64,000 bases of DNA from JAAYZX01 sp040770645 (GTDB lineage: Bacteria > Actinomycetota > Thermoleophilia > RBG-16-64-13), in assembly GCA_040770645.1 (NCBI GenBank), contig JAXGIS010000006.1, positions 52,176 to 116,175 on the forward strand, written 5' to 3'. Below are positions 1-9,256 of the stretch, piece after piece (the first letter of the stretch is position 1; each line of letters starts with the position of its first letter). The notes beneath the pieces were generated by a model. The model had not been told where the DNA came from and did not search any database. It saw nothing but the letters and a program-made list of their open reading frames with translations. The translations under genes and the position numbers were made by a program.

Positions 1-2370
1 CCGGTCCTCCCGCTGAAGGAGACGGTGGTATTTCCCGACACCATGATGCCTTTGGCGGTTGGGCAGCCACGCTCGGTCCGCCTGATCGAGGACGTGCTCT
101 CCCGCGATCGCATCATGGCGGTGGTAGCGGTGAAGACGGAGGATGTGGAGGTGCCCACGCCCGACGACTGCTATGCCGTGGGTACATTGGTATCGGTACA
201 GAAGATGATCAAGGCTCCCGACGGAACCCTGCGCATTGTAGTGCAGGGCATCCGGCGCCTGACCGTGACCGAGTACGTGGCAGAAGAGCCCTTCTTGATG
301 GCGCATGTGGACGAGTTGCCCGACGTAGTGGAAGAGGGCAAGGAACTCGAGGCACTTCAGCGCAACTTGGTCTCCATCTTCCTACAGATCGTCAAACTGG
401 TTCCGTACCTGCCCGAAGAGCTCCAGATGGCGGCCGTCAACATAGAGGACCCGGCCACGCTTGGATACTTCGTTGCCTCCACCATGCGGATGAAGACGGC
501 GGAGAAACAGGAGTTGCTCGAAGAGGTGGACGTGGCCAAGAGACTGCGGCACCTCACGAGCATACTCAACCGGGAACTCGAGGTGTTGGAACTGGGCACC
601 AAGATCCAAAGCCAGGTCCAATCCGAGATCGACAAGAATCAACGAGAGTACTTCCTCCGCCAACAACTCAAGACCATCCAAGACGAGCTGGGCGAGGTCG
701 ATGAAACCCAAGCCGAGGTGAACGAGTTGCGGCAACGGATCGATGCCGCCGGACTGCCGGAGGAGGCCGACAAGCAGGCGCGGCGCGAGTTGGATAGGCT
801 CTCCAAACTACCCTCGGCTGCCGCCGAGTACGGTGTCATCAGGACCTATCTGGATTGGATTCTCTCGTTGCCCTGGAACACATCCACTGAAGACAACCTC
901 GACATCTCGCATGCCCGGGAAGTCCTGGACGCCGACCACTATGATCTGGAGGATGTCAAAGACCGCATCCTCGAGTTCCTTGCCATACAACGGCTCAACA
1001 AAGAAGTGAAGAGCCCCATCCTTTGCTTCGTGGGACCACCCGGCGTCGGTAAAACCAGCCTGGGGCAGAGTATCGCCCGCGCCATGGAACGCAAGTTCGT
1101 GCGCGTGAGTGTCGGAGGGATGCGTGATGAAGCCGAGATCCGCGGCCATCGTCGCACGTACATCGGGGCCATGCCCGGCACTATCATGCGGGCCCTCCGA
1201 GATGCCGAGAGCAACAACCCCGTATTCATGATCGATGAAATCGACAAGATGGGTGCCGACTGGCGCGGGGACCCTTCCAGTGCCATGCTTGAGGTTCTGG
1301 ATCCTGAGCAACACACCACGTTTCGCGATCACTACCTCGATCTACCCTTCGATCTCTCGCGGGTCATGTTCATCACCACGGCCAACATGCTGGACACAGT
1401 CCCCGGGCCCTTACGGGATCGCATGGAGATCATAAGCATCGCGGGGTATATCGAGGACGACAAGGTACACATTGCCCGCAACTACCTCACACCGCGGCAG
1501 ATCGAACGGAACGGCCTCACTGCGGACCAGTTCGAGATCACGGATGACGCTGTTCGCACCATCATCCGCAACTACACGCGTGAAGCCGGTGTACGTGACC
1601 TGGAGCGCCAGATCGGCACCATCGCACGCAAGTTCGCCCGCATGGTGGCTGAAGACGGCAAAGAACACCTGGCCGTAGACGCGGAACAGGTTCCAGATTC
1701 CTCGGGAAACAACGTGTATTTGCAGAGAGCAAGCGTCGCACCAGCGACCCCGGAGTAGCCACCGGTCTCGCCTGGACCCCCACCGGGGAGATATCCTCTT
1801 CATCGAAGCACGCGCCATGCCGGGCTCCGGCAGGCTGATTCTCACCGGCCAGTTGGGCGACGTCATGAAAGAGTCGGCCCAAGCCGCTCTGACCTTCCTG
1901 CGCAGCGTGGCCGGCCAACCACAAGATAGCGATCGACTTCTTCAAGAAACACGACATTCACGTGCACGTACCCGCGGGCTCCGTGCCCAAAGACAGCCCT
2001 TCCGCGGGGGTGGCGTTGCCACGGCGCTCACCTCCATGGCTACCGGCCGCCCGTCAACCCCGACGTCGCCCTAACGGGCGAAGTGACCCTCACGGGACAG
2101 GTTTTGCCGGTGGGTGGCATCAAAGAGAAGGTGCTCGCGGCCCGTCGGGCGGGAATCCATACCGTTTACCTGCCGGATCGCAACGAAGCCGACGTGGATG
2201 AGATCAAACCGAGATTGGTTGCGGGAGTGCAGTTTGCCTATGTGAACCATGTGGACGATGTGCTGAAGGCCGTGCTGATGCGGCCCCCCCCGCCCCCCCC
2301 CGCCCAGGCTCCGGAGCCGGCTCGAGTGCGGCGGGCGGCCAAACCCACGTCTGCCGCCACCGAAGCCTGA
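1..2370 (+). CDS. lon: ATP-dependent Lon protease, 5' partial and frameshifted
   Basis: Cytosolic AAA+ serine protease that unfolds and degrades damaged and regulatory proteins. The start lies outside the window; base 1 is already inside the N-terminal substrate-binding domain (PVLPLKETVVFP). Visible order: N domain to about residue 190, helical linker, AAA+ module with Walker A GPPGVGKTS near residue 345 and Walker B VFMIDEID near 408, then the peptidase domain. That last domain is readable only by changing frame about five times (near 1698, 1789, 1913, 2010 and 2055), mostly where one base of a short run seems missing. Across these changes the Ser motif PKDSPSAG (usually PKDGPSAG) and the Lys motif GGIKEKV both survive, so the catalytic dyad is encoded. 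The tail carries a proline run. Archease follows 18 bases after the stop. Confidence 0.9.
2284..2301 (+). repeat. Interrupted poly-C tract in the lon tail
   Basis: Eight C, one G, then nine C. In frame it encodes a proline run just before the Ala/Pro-rich end of Lon. Such a tract is prone to slippage in vivo and in sequencing. The frame is intact across it here, because the stop at 2370 gives a sensible C terminus. Confidence 0.8.
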
Positions 2371-2388
2371 AGAAACAGGGGAGCAGCG

Positions 2389-2952
2389 GTGAACGAGATT
2401 CAGGCCCACGACGCTGGGAACGAGAGCGCCACGTCTGAAGACCGGCCGCCCATGGGTGTCCTGATGGACTGGACTCAACTTCGCCCCAACGATGTCTACC
2501 GTGAACTCCCTCACCCTGCGGATCTGTTCCTGGAGGTGACAGGTGACTCACTCGCGCAGCTTTGCGCGCACGCGCTATTCGCTCTTTTTCACAACTTGGC
2601 CGAACTGAGCAGTGTGCAGCCTGTCCGGGCCAGAGTGATAGAGGTTATCGCGAACAATCCAGCGGATGTGGTGCGCCGACTTCTGTCTGAAGCGCTGGTC
2701 ATCTTCTACACGGAACGTTTCTTGGCAGTGGCCGCACGAGTGAAAGCGCCGTCGCCGGATACTGGGCATTACCCAGCGAACGAGATCGACGCGACCGACA
2801 GACTGATACTCTCGGTGGAACTCTGGGGAGAAACCATCGACCCTCAACGTCACGAGCTGTTGACCGAGATCAAAGCCGTGACGCGCCACCAGTTGAGCGC
2901 CCGGCCCGGCACAGACGGGATGTGGTCCGCCACCATCCTGCTCGACGTCTGA
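2389..2952 (+). CDS. Archease, RtcB cofactor
   Basis: Archease promotes guanylylation and turnover of the RNA ligase RtcB, whose gene follows 54 bases downstream. The 187-residue product matches the family from about residue 35 onward: YRELPHPADLFLEVTG is the usual N-terminal H-x-A-D block, and DRLILSVELWGE and the basic-acidic end (LTEIKAVTRHQLSA) fit the C-terminal half. Family members are about 140 residues, so the first 25-30 residues are an extension. The GTG start at 2389 is supported by AGGGGAG five bases upstream; the internal ATG at 2464 would give the conventional length. The neighbour RtcB makes the assignment firm even though overall conservation is moderate. Confidence 0.85.
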   Translation: MNEIQAHDAGNESATSEDRPPMGVLMDWTQLRPNDVYRELPHPADLFLEVTGDSLAQLCAHALFALFHNLAELSSVQPVRARVIEVIANNPADVVRRLLSEALVIFYTERFLAVAARVKAPSPDTGHYPANEIDATDRLILSVELWGETIDPQRHELLTEIKAVTRHQLSARPGTDGMWSATILLDV

Positions 2953-3006
2953 GATATCGTTCAGCGCCCCAGCCATCGGGCGCCGCAACGACAAGGAGGC
3001 ACCGCC

Positions 3007-4448
3007 ATGAATGGCTCACAGCCCACACTGCGCCGCGAAAGCGACGTGACCTGGGAACTGCCGCGAACCGGCAACATGAGAGTACCGGGCCGCGTATATG
3101 CCGACGCTCACCTCATGCAGGCGCTCGAGCGGGACCAGAGCCTGACGCAGGTCCAGAACGTGGCCTGTCTGCCCGGCATCGTGCGCTACTCCCTGGCCAT
3201 GCCCGACATCCACTTCGGCTACGGCTTCCCCATCGGAGGGGTCGCCGCTTTCCGCATGGACACCGGTGTCGTATCCCCCGGCGGCGTCGGATACGACATC
3301 AACTGCGGCGTACGCCTGCTCGCCACCACCCTCAACCGCACCGATGTGCAGGACCGGCTACGTCCCGCCATCGACCAGCTCTTCCGCGACGTTCCGGCTG
3401 GGGTGGGCTCTTCCGGCGCCATAGCCAAACTGAGCCGGGCCGAGCTTGAACGCGTCGTGGTGCAGGGCGCAGCTTGGGCCGTGGAGCGAGGCTACGGTGA
3501 GATCGGAGACCTTGAACACACCGAGGCCGGAGGCCGTCTCCCCGGGGCAGATCCGGAGCGCATCAGCCCCCGCGCCTGGCAACGAGGCCTGGACCAAGTG
3601 GGCACGCTCGGCTCGGGCAACCACTTTCTCGAGCTGGACGAGATCACCGCTGTGTATGACGAGGCGGCGGCAGCGGCGCTGGGCCTGCGCCAGGGCGACC
3701 TGTGCGTGTGGAGTTCACGAGGCTTCGGTTACCAAGTCTGCGACGATTACCTGGAGGTGATGGAACAGGCCTGCGCGCATATGACATCGCCCTTCCCGAT
3801 CGCCAACTGGCCTGTGCCCCGTTGTCGTCGCCCGAAGGCAAAGACTATCTGGCAGCCATGGCCTGCGCCGCCAACTACGCTTGGGCCAATCGGCAAATGC
3901 TCATGCATCTGGCGGAACGCGCCCTCATGAAGGCCCTCGGAGTGTCGCGTAGCGGACTCGGGCTGCGCTTGGTGTACGACGTAGCCCACAACATAGCCAA
4001 GATCGAGGAGCACGTGGTCGACGGACAAACCCTCGCGCTTTGCGTGCATAGAAAAGGCGCAACACGGGCCTTTGGGCCGGGAAGGCCCGAGGTTCCCGCC
4101 TCTTACCGCGCGGTCGGTCAGCCCGTGCTCATCCCCGGCGACATGGGAACAGCCTCTTACGTGTGCCGCGGCAGCTCGACAGCCATGGAGGAGACTTTCG
4201 GCTCTACCTGCCACGGAGCCGGCCGCGTGTTGAGTCGTGCGCAGGCTCTCAAGCGCGCCAAAGGACGTGCCATCGACCGCGAGCTGGGAGAACGCGGCAT
4301 TGTGGTGCGCGCCCAAGGCCGCAAGACGCTGGCCGAAGAGATGCCCGACGCTTACAAAGACGTCGATACGGTGGTGGCCGTCATGGACCGCGCCGGCATC
4401 TCGCCACGAGTGGCCCGACTGCGCCCGCTGGGTGTCGTGAAGGGCTAG
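3007..4448 (+). CDS. rtcB: tRNA-splicing/RNA-repair ligase RtcB, frameshifted
   Basis: GTP- and Mn2+-dependent ligase joining 2',3'-cyclic phosphate (or 3'-phosphate) ends to 5'-OH RNA ends. The ATG at 3007 follows AAGGAGG. The reconstructed length of about 480 residues is normal. Metal and catalytic blocks: GVGYDINCGVR near residue 95, LGSGNHFLELD near 205, VYDVAHNIAKIEEH near 325, and CHGAGRVLSR near 402, which holds the His that becomes guanylylated. One base is missing near 3781 (frame 1 to 3; HYDIALPDRQ resumes). Separately, the usual H-S-G-S-R-G block near residue 234 reads VWSSRG: it is about three residues short and lacks the Mn-binding His. The gene meets the convergent ORF below in a shared CTAG. 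Confidence 0.9.
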
Positions 4449-4885
4449 GAGGGAGAGCCAGCCTGTCTATGGGCGGCGCGGCGCTCCAGCGCCGCCCGCA
4501 ACGTGGCGCCTTCCTCAGGCGGCAGATGATCTGCCACACGCAGGAGCAGATCCACCGGAACCTTGTCCCCCAGACCCGAGACCACGGCGTGAACAGCGCG
4601 TCCGGCTTCGTCGATAGTGTACGACCCGGCCCTCATTACAGCGTGGACCAGATTCTCCACATCGGTCCTAGCCTCCCGGCCTTTGCGCGCCACCAAGTCC
4701 TTGACCTCGGCAGCGATGTGGAAGTCCATGTTCCCCAAACCACGGCGATACCCTGCGAACCGTTCCATGGCCACCACGGTCAATCCCCATGCCGCTTCGC
4801 GCGCTTTGCGCACATGGGCCGTCAGGTCCGAGCGCCCCCTGCGCGTATGGGTACCGATTACGATCCTCTCAACATATGAGGCCAC
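4445..4885 (-). CDS. Conserved-looking hypothetical protein
   Basis: A 146-residue soluble protein rich in Arg, Ala, Val and Glu, with no signal peptide or membrane segment and no family I recognise. The GTG start at 4885 has AAGGAG six bases upstream, and the frame is open to a stop overlapping the end of rtcB. It begins VERIVIGTHTRRGRSDL and looks mostly helical, ending in a Leu/Glu/Arg-rich helix (PPEEGATLRAALERR). Codon usage resembles the neighbours. Function unknown. Confidence 0.65.
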   Translation of the reverse strand: MASYVERIVIGTHTRRGRSDLTAHVRKAREAAWGLTVVAMERFAGYRRGLGNMDFHIAAEVKDLVARKGREARTDVENLVHAVMRAGSYTIDEAGRAVHAVVSGLGDKVPVDLLLRVADHLPPEEGATLRAALERRAAHRQAGSPS

Positions 4886-5073
4886 TGCATACTCCTTGGT
4901 TGAATGCTATATGTAATGATAGCTCATCGGACGATCGGCAACTCTGCTTCACAGCAGGACTTCGCGGACTCAAGCCGAGATGAGGCAGGCAGCGGCGACA
5001 GGCGGTAGGCGACGTCGGCAACCGTGTTCTGATGACTATCATGACGAGAGTGCCCGACTCTCAACGACTACCG

Positions 5074-5706
5074 TCAGGTGCCGTCGATCGGTTCCTGGAT
5101 CAAGGCCCGATGCGCCTCCCCCATTTGCTGATCGGCGGCGCTGAGTGTGGAGCGCGCAGCTTGGGCCAGGACGTCCGTGGGGGCACCTGCCTCGTGGGCC
5201 GCGAGGCAGGCGAGTATCTGCCCACAGCCCTTTTGGTAGGTGACGGCCGCACCTGTCAGCAGACTGTGCGCTGTGATGATCGTGGGCGACGCTTTGAGTC
5301 TGATCGCCTGCTCGGCTGCCGCGTTCAGTCGATCAGAGGCGGAACGGATACTCGCCACTTGCCCCTCACTCCACCCGCCGCCGCGATCCAAGTACGCGCC
5401 CAGTTCTGCGGATGCCGCAATCATAGCCCCGGCGACGCGGTCAAAAGAAGTCGCGTAGTCGGGGCCTCGCCGTGAGAGACCCACCCCCACCGCAACGCCG
5501 GCCACTACCACTACCACGGCCACGACCGCCCAGATCCAGTTGGGCACAGCATTCCGTGGGCGCGCCTGGGCCTTTGGCAGGGTGGCAGCCCACGTGACAG
5601 AAGGGACCCCCACCGCCTCAGACTCACATCTGCGACACAATCCACCTTCCGGCTTCAGTGCGCCACAATCCGGGCACTGATCGAATCTGACGTCATCTGC
5701 CGCCAT
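5074..5706 (-). CDS. Zinc-ribbon membrane-anchored hypothetical protein
   Basis: About 210 residues. The N terminus has a zinc-ribbon-like pair of Cys motifs (CPDCG and CRRC, 12 residues apart). A Pro/Arg-rich linker follows, then one strong transmembrane helix (WIWAVVAVVVVVAGVAVGVG, near residue 65-85) and an Ala-rich, probably helical extracytoplasmic part. ATG at 5706 is chosen; a TTG four codons upstream is also possible. Proteins with a cytosolic zinc ribbon and one membrane helix are common in Actinomycetota, usually without known function. It lies 41 bases downstream of the MEMO/AMMECR1 gene on the same strand and may be read through from that operon. Confidence 0.7.
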   Translation of the reverse strand: MAADDVRFDQCPDCGALKPEGGLCRRCESEAVGVPSVTWAATLPKAQARPRNAVPNWIWAVVAVVVVVAGVAVGVGLSRRGPDYATSFDRVAGAMIAASAELGAYLDRGGGWSEGQVASIRSASDRLNAAAEQAIRLKASPTIITAHSLLTGAAVTYQKGCGQILACLAAHEAGAPTDVLAQAARSTLSAADQQMGEAHRALIQEPIDGT

Positions 5707-5747
5707 CGCCTGCCCCAATGGACCAAGCCCGAGTCGGCTGCAGCCAC

Positions 5748-7124
5748 CTACCCAACGGTGTCATGATGCCGCACAACCTCGAATCGCTCGAGAGTGTAGC
5801 GGTCGCGACGAGAGTCGATTCCACCCTTTCGACACACGATGGCCAGTTGATCCTCAACAGTGTCCACTCCCTCCAAATCGGGTAGGAGCAGCGCCTGTCT
5901 GCCGTCCGCAGTCCTCACTATGATCCCGTAGCGCTTGGGATCGAGTTGGGAGAGGCCGGATACGGGCTCGGGTTCCCCCAGCACATCCACCGACACCTCC
6001 AGCCCATCCAACTCGTCCCTTCCCACGGGAGGGAAGCGTGGATCCTGCGTAGCGGCGCTCACAGCATTTCTAACGATTTCCTCCGCCAAAGTGGAACGGG
6101 TGGGAGCGGTGGTGCCGATGCAACCCCGCAACGACCCATCCCGATTGTGGAGGGAGACAAACACGCCTGCCCGCTCCGGACCGGCTCCTGCCGGGAGATT
6201 GGGCTCCGGTGACACTCCCTCCTTGACGAAGCGCTCAATCGTCTCGCGTGCCAGGCGGACCAGGGGATCAGACGGGGACGAGCCACTCCCCGGCGCCTCC
6301 TCATCGGGCGGGTCGGTAACCACGTCCACGCGAGCCACAAGATAGCCGACGCCAAAGGGGCCCTCATAGGAGAGTAGGTGCGTCCGATAGGACGAGCGCT
6401 CCAACAGACCTCCCAGCACGAGCAATGATCGATAGCCGCACTCGCCGGCAGCGTCAACCACTCCTCTGGGTATGTCCTGCAAGGCCTCAAGATCCCCGTC
6501 CGCGAACACATCCACGATTCTCTGGTCAAACTCGGCGCCGTGCGGACTATACCCTGCCGGAGCAGACGCAGTCAGGCGATGACTGAGGTCCCCGCTGGCC
6601 ACGTAGAGAACCGAATCGCCATATACATCCAACACACGCCGGATAGCTCGACCAAAGGCCAGATGGGACCCAACATCGCCGAAGGAAAAATTGATCTCCA
6701 CCAACCGCGGTTGCCGTTCGAGGGCACCAAGGAGAAAGTACAGGGGGACCAGAGCACCGTGGTCGAGAGTAACCGGCCGTGAACCCTCTCCGTAGCCCAC
6801 CACGGGCACGCCCTCCGCTGACGCACTCTCAAGCAAAGACCGCGCCAGCGCCTCATCTCCCTCCAGGTCAACTCGCACCTCCGGCGCCCCAAACGCGCTC
6901 AAAGTCCCGTGATAGCGCCCGGCCAGGCACACGGCCATTCGGTCGGGATCAAGCCGCGCGTGGGGCGAGAGGAGGACGATGACCTCGGGAGCCATCTGCG
7001 CTGTGTACGCTCCCAGTTGTCTCATGGCGTCAACTGTGGCCTGCACTTCCGCCACGCTGCCCCCACCCACTTCGGGCACGATGATGGGCGGATGTGGAAC
7101 CACCAATGCTCCCACGAGGCTCAT
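5748..7124 (-). CDS. AmmeMemoRadiSam protein B-A fusion (LigB/MEMO-like + AMMECR1)
   Basis: A 458-residue two-domain protein. Residues 1-270 resemble the MEMO1/class III extradiol dioxygenase (LigB-like) fold, with potential metal-binding His in VVPHPPIIVP, LSPHARLD and LDHGALVPLY. Residues 285-458 are an AMMECR1 domain with the hallmark LRGCIG and the block RFPPVGRDELDGLEVSVDVL. In many genomes these are separate proteins A and B next to a radical SAM enzyme. The set has been proposed to modify an unknown substrate, and no reaction is established. Here the radical SAM gene lies directly upstream and the two overlap by ATGA, implying translational coupling. No frameshift is seen. Confidence 0.9.
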   Translation of the reverse strand: MSLVGALVVPHPPIIVPEVGGGSVAEVQATVDAMRQLGAYTAQMAPEVIVLLSPHARLDPDRMAVCLAGRYHGTLSAFGAPEVRVDLEGDEALARSLLESASAEGVPVVGYGEGSRPVTLDHGALVPLYFLLGALERQPRLVEINFSFGDVGSHLAFGRAIRRVLDVYGDSVLYVASGDLSHRLTASAPAGYSPHGAEFDQRIVDVFADGDLEALQDIPRGVVDAAGECGYRSLLVLGGLLERSSYRTHLLSYEGPFGVGYLVARVDVVTDPPDEEAPGSGSSPSDPLVRLARETIERFVKEGVSPEPNLPAGAGPERAGVFVSLHNRDGSLRGCIGTTAPTRSTLAEEIVRNAVSAATQDPRFPPVGRDELDGLEVSVDVLGEPEPVSGLSQLDPKRYGIIVRTADGRQALLLPDLEGVDTVEDQLAIVCRKGGIDSRRDRYTLERFEVVRHHDTVG

Positions 7125-8149
7125 GGTCGCACCTCCAAACCGATCAAGGGAAGAGAAGCCCCGCAGTTACCGCAGCGATTGCCGTTGAGGTTGTGATGGC
7201 GTATCGAGAAACCGAACCGGTTGATTACTACCTCACCACACCGGGGGCAGACGGTGGATTCCCCATCGTGGCCCGGGATGTTACCGGTGTAGACGTAGTT
7301 GAGCCCTGCTTCTCGACCAATGGCCGCCGCCCGCTCGATGGTGGCAACCGGAGTGGGGGGCACATCTAGAAGACGATAACTGGGATGAAAACGCGATATG
7401 TGCCACGGAAGATCGGTTGACAACGATGCCAAGAAATACGCCAACTCGCGCAACTCCCCCTCGTCATCGTTGTATCCCGGTATGAGAAGCGTAGTGACCT
7501 CAACCCAGATCCCCATCTCCCCCATGAGCGCGATGCTGCGCTTCACCGGGCCCAAACGAGCGCCGATGACTCGCCGATAGAACGAATCGCTGAACCCTTT
7601 CAGATCAACGTTGGCCGCGTGCAACTTCCCTTGAAGGCGCTCGAGCGCCTGCCGGGTCATGTAGCCGTTCGTCACGAAAACGTTCTTGATACCCTCGGCC
7701 AAAGCGAGATCCATACACGCCTCAGCGTATTCGAAGAACACAGTGGGCTCAGTGTACGTGTAGGCGATTGACGCACAGCCGGCCGCCACGGCCCGATCTA
7801 CAACCAAGTTGGGCGGGAAATCGGTACCGGCGATGGCACTGCAATCGCGCGGCATCTGGCTTATGTCCGAGTTCTGACAGAAAAGACAGGCGAAGTTGCA
7901 TCCTACAGCCGCCAAAGAGAAGCTGGTTGTACCGGGAAGAAAATGGAACAGGGGCTTTTTCTCGATGGGGTCGACTGCCGCCGCCACTGCCCGGCCATAC
8001 ACCAGCGTCTCCAACCGCCCCTCTCGATTCTCGCGGACACTGCAGCGTCCTCGCGCCCCCGGCTCTATTCGACAGTGATGGGCGCACAGGAAGCAGTGCA
8101 CCGCGGGGCCACCCCGCCATGGTTCCCACAAAACGGCCTGCGCGTTCAT
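7121..8149 (-). CDS. amrS: AmmeMemoRadiSam system radical SAM enzyme
   Basis: About 342 residues from the ATG at 8149. The frame stays open 80 codons further upstream, but that stretch overlaps the PHP gene and is not protein-like. The 4Fe-4S/SAM site is CNFACLFCQN (C-x3-C-x2-C). An N-terminal Cys cluster (CFLCAHHCRI, then GRCSVR) and a C-terminal zinc ribbon (CPRCGEVV ... CGNCGAS) are typical of this PflA-related family. The reaction is unknown; glycyl-radical activation or modification by the partner MEMO/AMMECR1 proteins has been suggested. It sits between the PHP gene (26 bases upstream) and the fused partner (4-base overlap). Confidence 0.9.
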   Translation of the reverse strand: MNAQAVLWEPWRGGPAVHCFLCAHHCRIEPGARGRCSVRENREGRLETLVYGRAVAAAVDPIEKKPLFHFLPGTTSFSLAAVGCNFACLFCQNSDISQMPRDCSAIAGTDFPPNLVVDRAVAAGCASIAYTYTEPTVFFEYAEACMDLALAEGIKNVFVTNGYMTRQALERLQGKLHAANVDLKGFSDSFYRRVIGARLGPVKRSIALMGEMGIWVEVTTLLIPGYNDDEGELRELAYFLASLSTDLPWHISRFHPSYRLLDVPPTPVATIERAAAIGREAGLNYVYTGNIPGHDGESTVCPRCGEVVINRFGFSIRHHNLNGNRCGNCGASLPLIGLEVRP

Positions 8150-8175
8150 AGGGGTTAGGTACCCATCCCCCCAAC

Positions 8176-8963
8176 CTACAAACGAGGCTTGATTCCCCTG
8201 CGAGGTTTGACCTTCCTCGCTGCCTTCAGCGCACCGGTGCGCAGGGCAAAAGCCCATGCCGTCACAAGGGCCCACGCCGGATGTGGCGCGTGGGGGCGCG
8301 CCCGGGAAAGCAGACGCATGAAATCGTCCTTGGAACACGGGTCGGTGGCACCGGACCCAGCAGCGCCGTCCGGCACTTCCAGATAGCATCTGCCCACCTC
8401 ACCGGCGAAATGTGCATCGCTGCCCGCTCCCAACCGCGCACCGGTCCTCGCCGCCAGGGCCAGTGCCTTGCCGTTGGCTCCAGCCCGCAGGGCCCTCCGT
8501 TCGCAACCTCGATCACATCCACATGGCGTGCCACTTCCTCCACTCGGTCGGGCGTCAGCGTGGCCCTCCGAAACACGTCGTACGGATGGGGCAGGTAGAC
8601 GATGCCGCCTTGAGCCCGGATGAGATCGATGGTATGAAGCGCACTGCGACCGGCAGGGATATCTCGCTCCAAGAACAAGCCTACGATCTCCCCGTGGCGG
8701 CTGCGCACCTCCACCCCGGGAATGACTCGAGGAAGAGATGAATCCCCCTCCGCGAGCTCCAGGCAGCGCAGCGCTCCCTCCAGGCGATTGTGGTCTGTGA
8801 CCGCGATGCAGTCGAGCCCACGGGCACGCGCCAAGAGGAGGAGACGAAGCGGACTCAGTACCCCGTCTGGGGAGTAGTCGGTGTGATTATGGAGATCGAT
8901 GCGCAAAACGCAGTCGGGAGCCCGCGTGGCCGGAAGCCGGTCCCGGAGAAGGGCCCGCCTCAC
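8176..8963 (-). CDS. PHP-domain metal-dependent phosphoesterase, frameshifted
   Basis: About 262 residues of the polymerase-and-histidinol-phosphatase fold, a trinuclear metal hydrolase of phosphoesters. Visible motifs in order: DLHNHTDYSPDG, VTDHNRLEG, PGVEVRS, YLPHPYDVF and, after a frame change, GSDAHFAGEVGR. One base is missing near 8487 (VIEVANG is followed by the ALRAGANGKAL segment in the next frame). The C terminus after residue 215 is basic. The GTG start overlaps the stop of the upstream 66-codon gene by four bases (GTGA). Proteins of this type next to AmmeMemoRadiSam genes are of unknown substrate; a nucleotide or sugar phosphate is plausible. Confidence 0.85.
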
Positions 8964-9160
8964 ACGTCGGGAAACGTGCCGCCTGCGCGACGCCTACGGC
9001 GGTCCCTCAACACACGCTGCCCACCGGCACCCGGTTCGGAGCGACGATCGGCCACCCTGCGGTCAATGATGACCTCGACGCCCTCAACGTCTGCGTAGCG
9101 GCGTTTGAACTCCTCGTAGTATTCGTCCGCCAACTCCCGCGGGATCACGTAGTAGATCAT
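8960..9160 (-). CDS. Small Arg-rich conserved protein (66 residues)
   Basis: Begins MIYYVIPRELADEYYEEF and ends in an Arg-dense tail (RRVADRRSE, VLRDRRRRR). The ATG at 9160 follows GAGGGA. Similar short proteins, with a hydrophobic start, a VEVIIDRR block and an Arg-rich end, occur in many bacteria without known function. Basic charge suggests nucleic acid or membrane-surface contact, which is inference only. It is the first gene of the operon running to the MEMO/AMMECR1 fusion and overlaps the PHP gene by four bases. Confidence 0.7.
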   Translation of the reverse strand: MIYYVIPRELADEYYEEFKRRYADVEGVEVIIDRRVADRRSEPGAGGQRVLRDRRRRRAGGTFPDV

Positions 9161-9206
9161 TCGTCCCTCGCATTACGCTCTTGGGCGGGCTGGGCTGATG
9201 AGCCTG

Positions 9207-9215
9207 TGTGATAAT
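9207..9215 (+). promoter_or_regulatory. Candidate extended -10 promoter for the first kinase
   Basis: TGTGATAAT fits TGn plus a -10 hexamer (GATAAT). It lies about 35-40 bases before the kinase start in the 90-base gap between divergent genes. No good -35 is seen at the usual spacing, as expected for an extended -10 element. Confidence 0.4.
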
Positions 9216-9256
9216 GATATCGTCTCGATCGATTCCCGTCCAAACCCGGTGTGAGC

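Noticed and set aside
357..735. Minus-strand open frames of about 90-120 codons inside lon
   Set aside because: They lie opposite the conserved lon sequence, have no ribosome site and show no protein-like composition.
808..1332. Minus-strand open frame of 174 codons opposite the Lon ATPase module
   Set aside because: A complementary-strand artefact of GC-rich codon usage; the plus strand carries Walker motifs.
8150..8389. 80-codon upstream extension of the radical SAM frame
   Set aside because: It overlaps the PHP gene and is not protein-like; the ATG at 8149 begins the conserved sequence.
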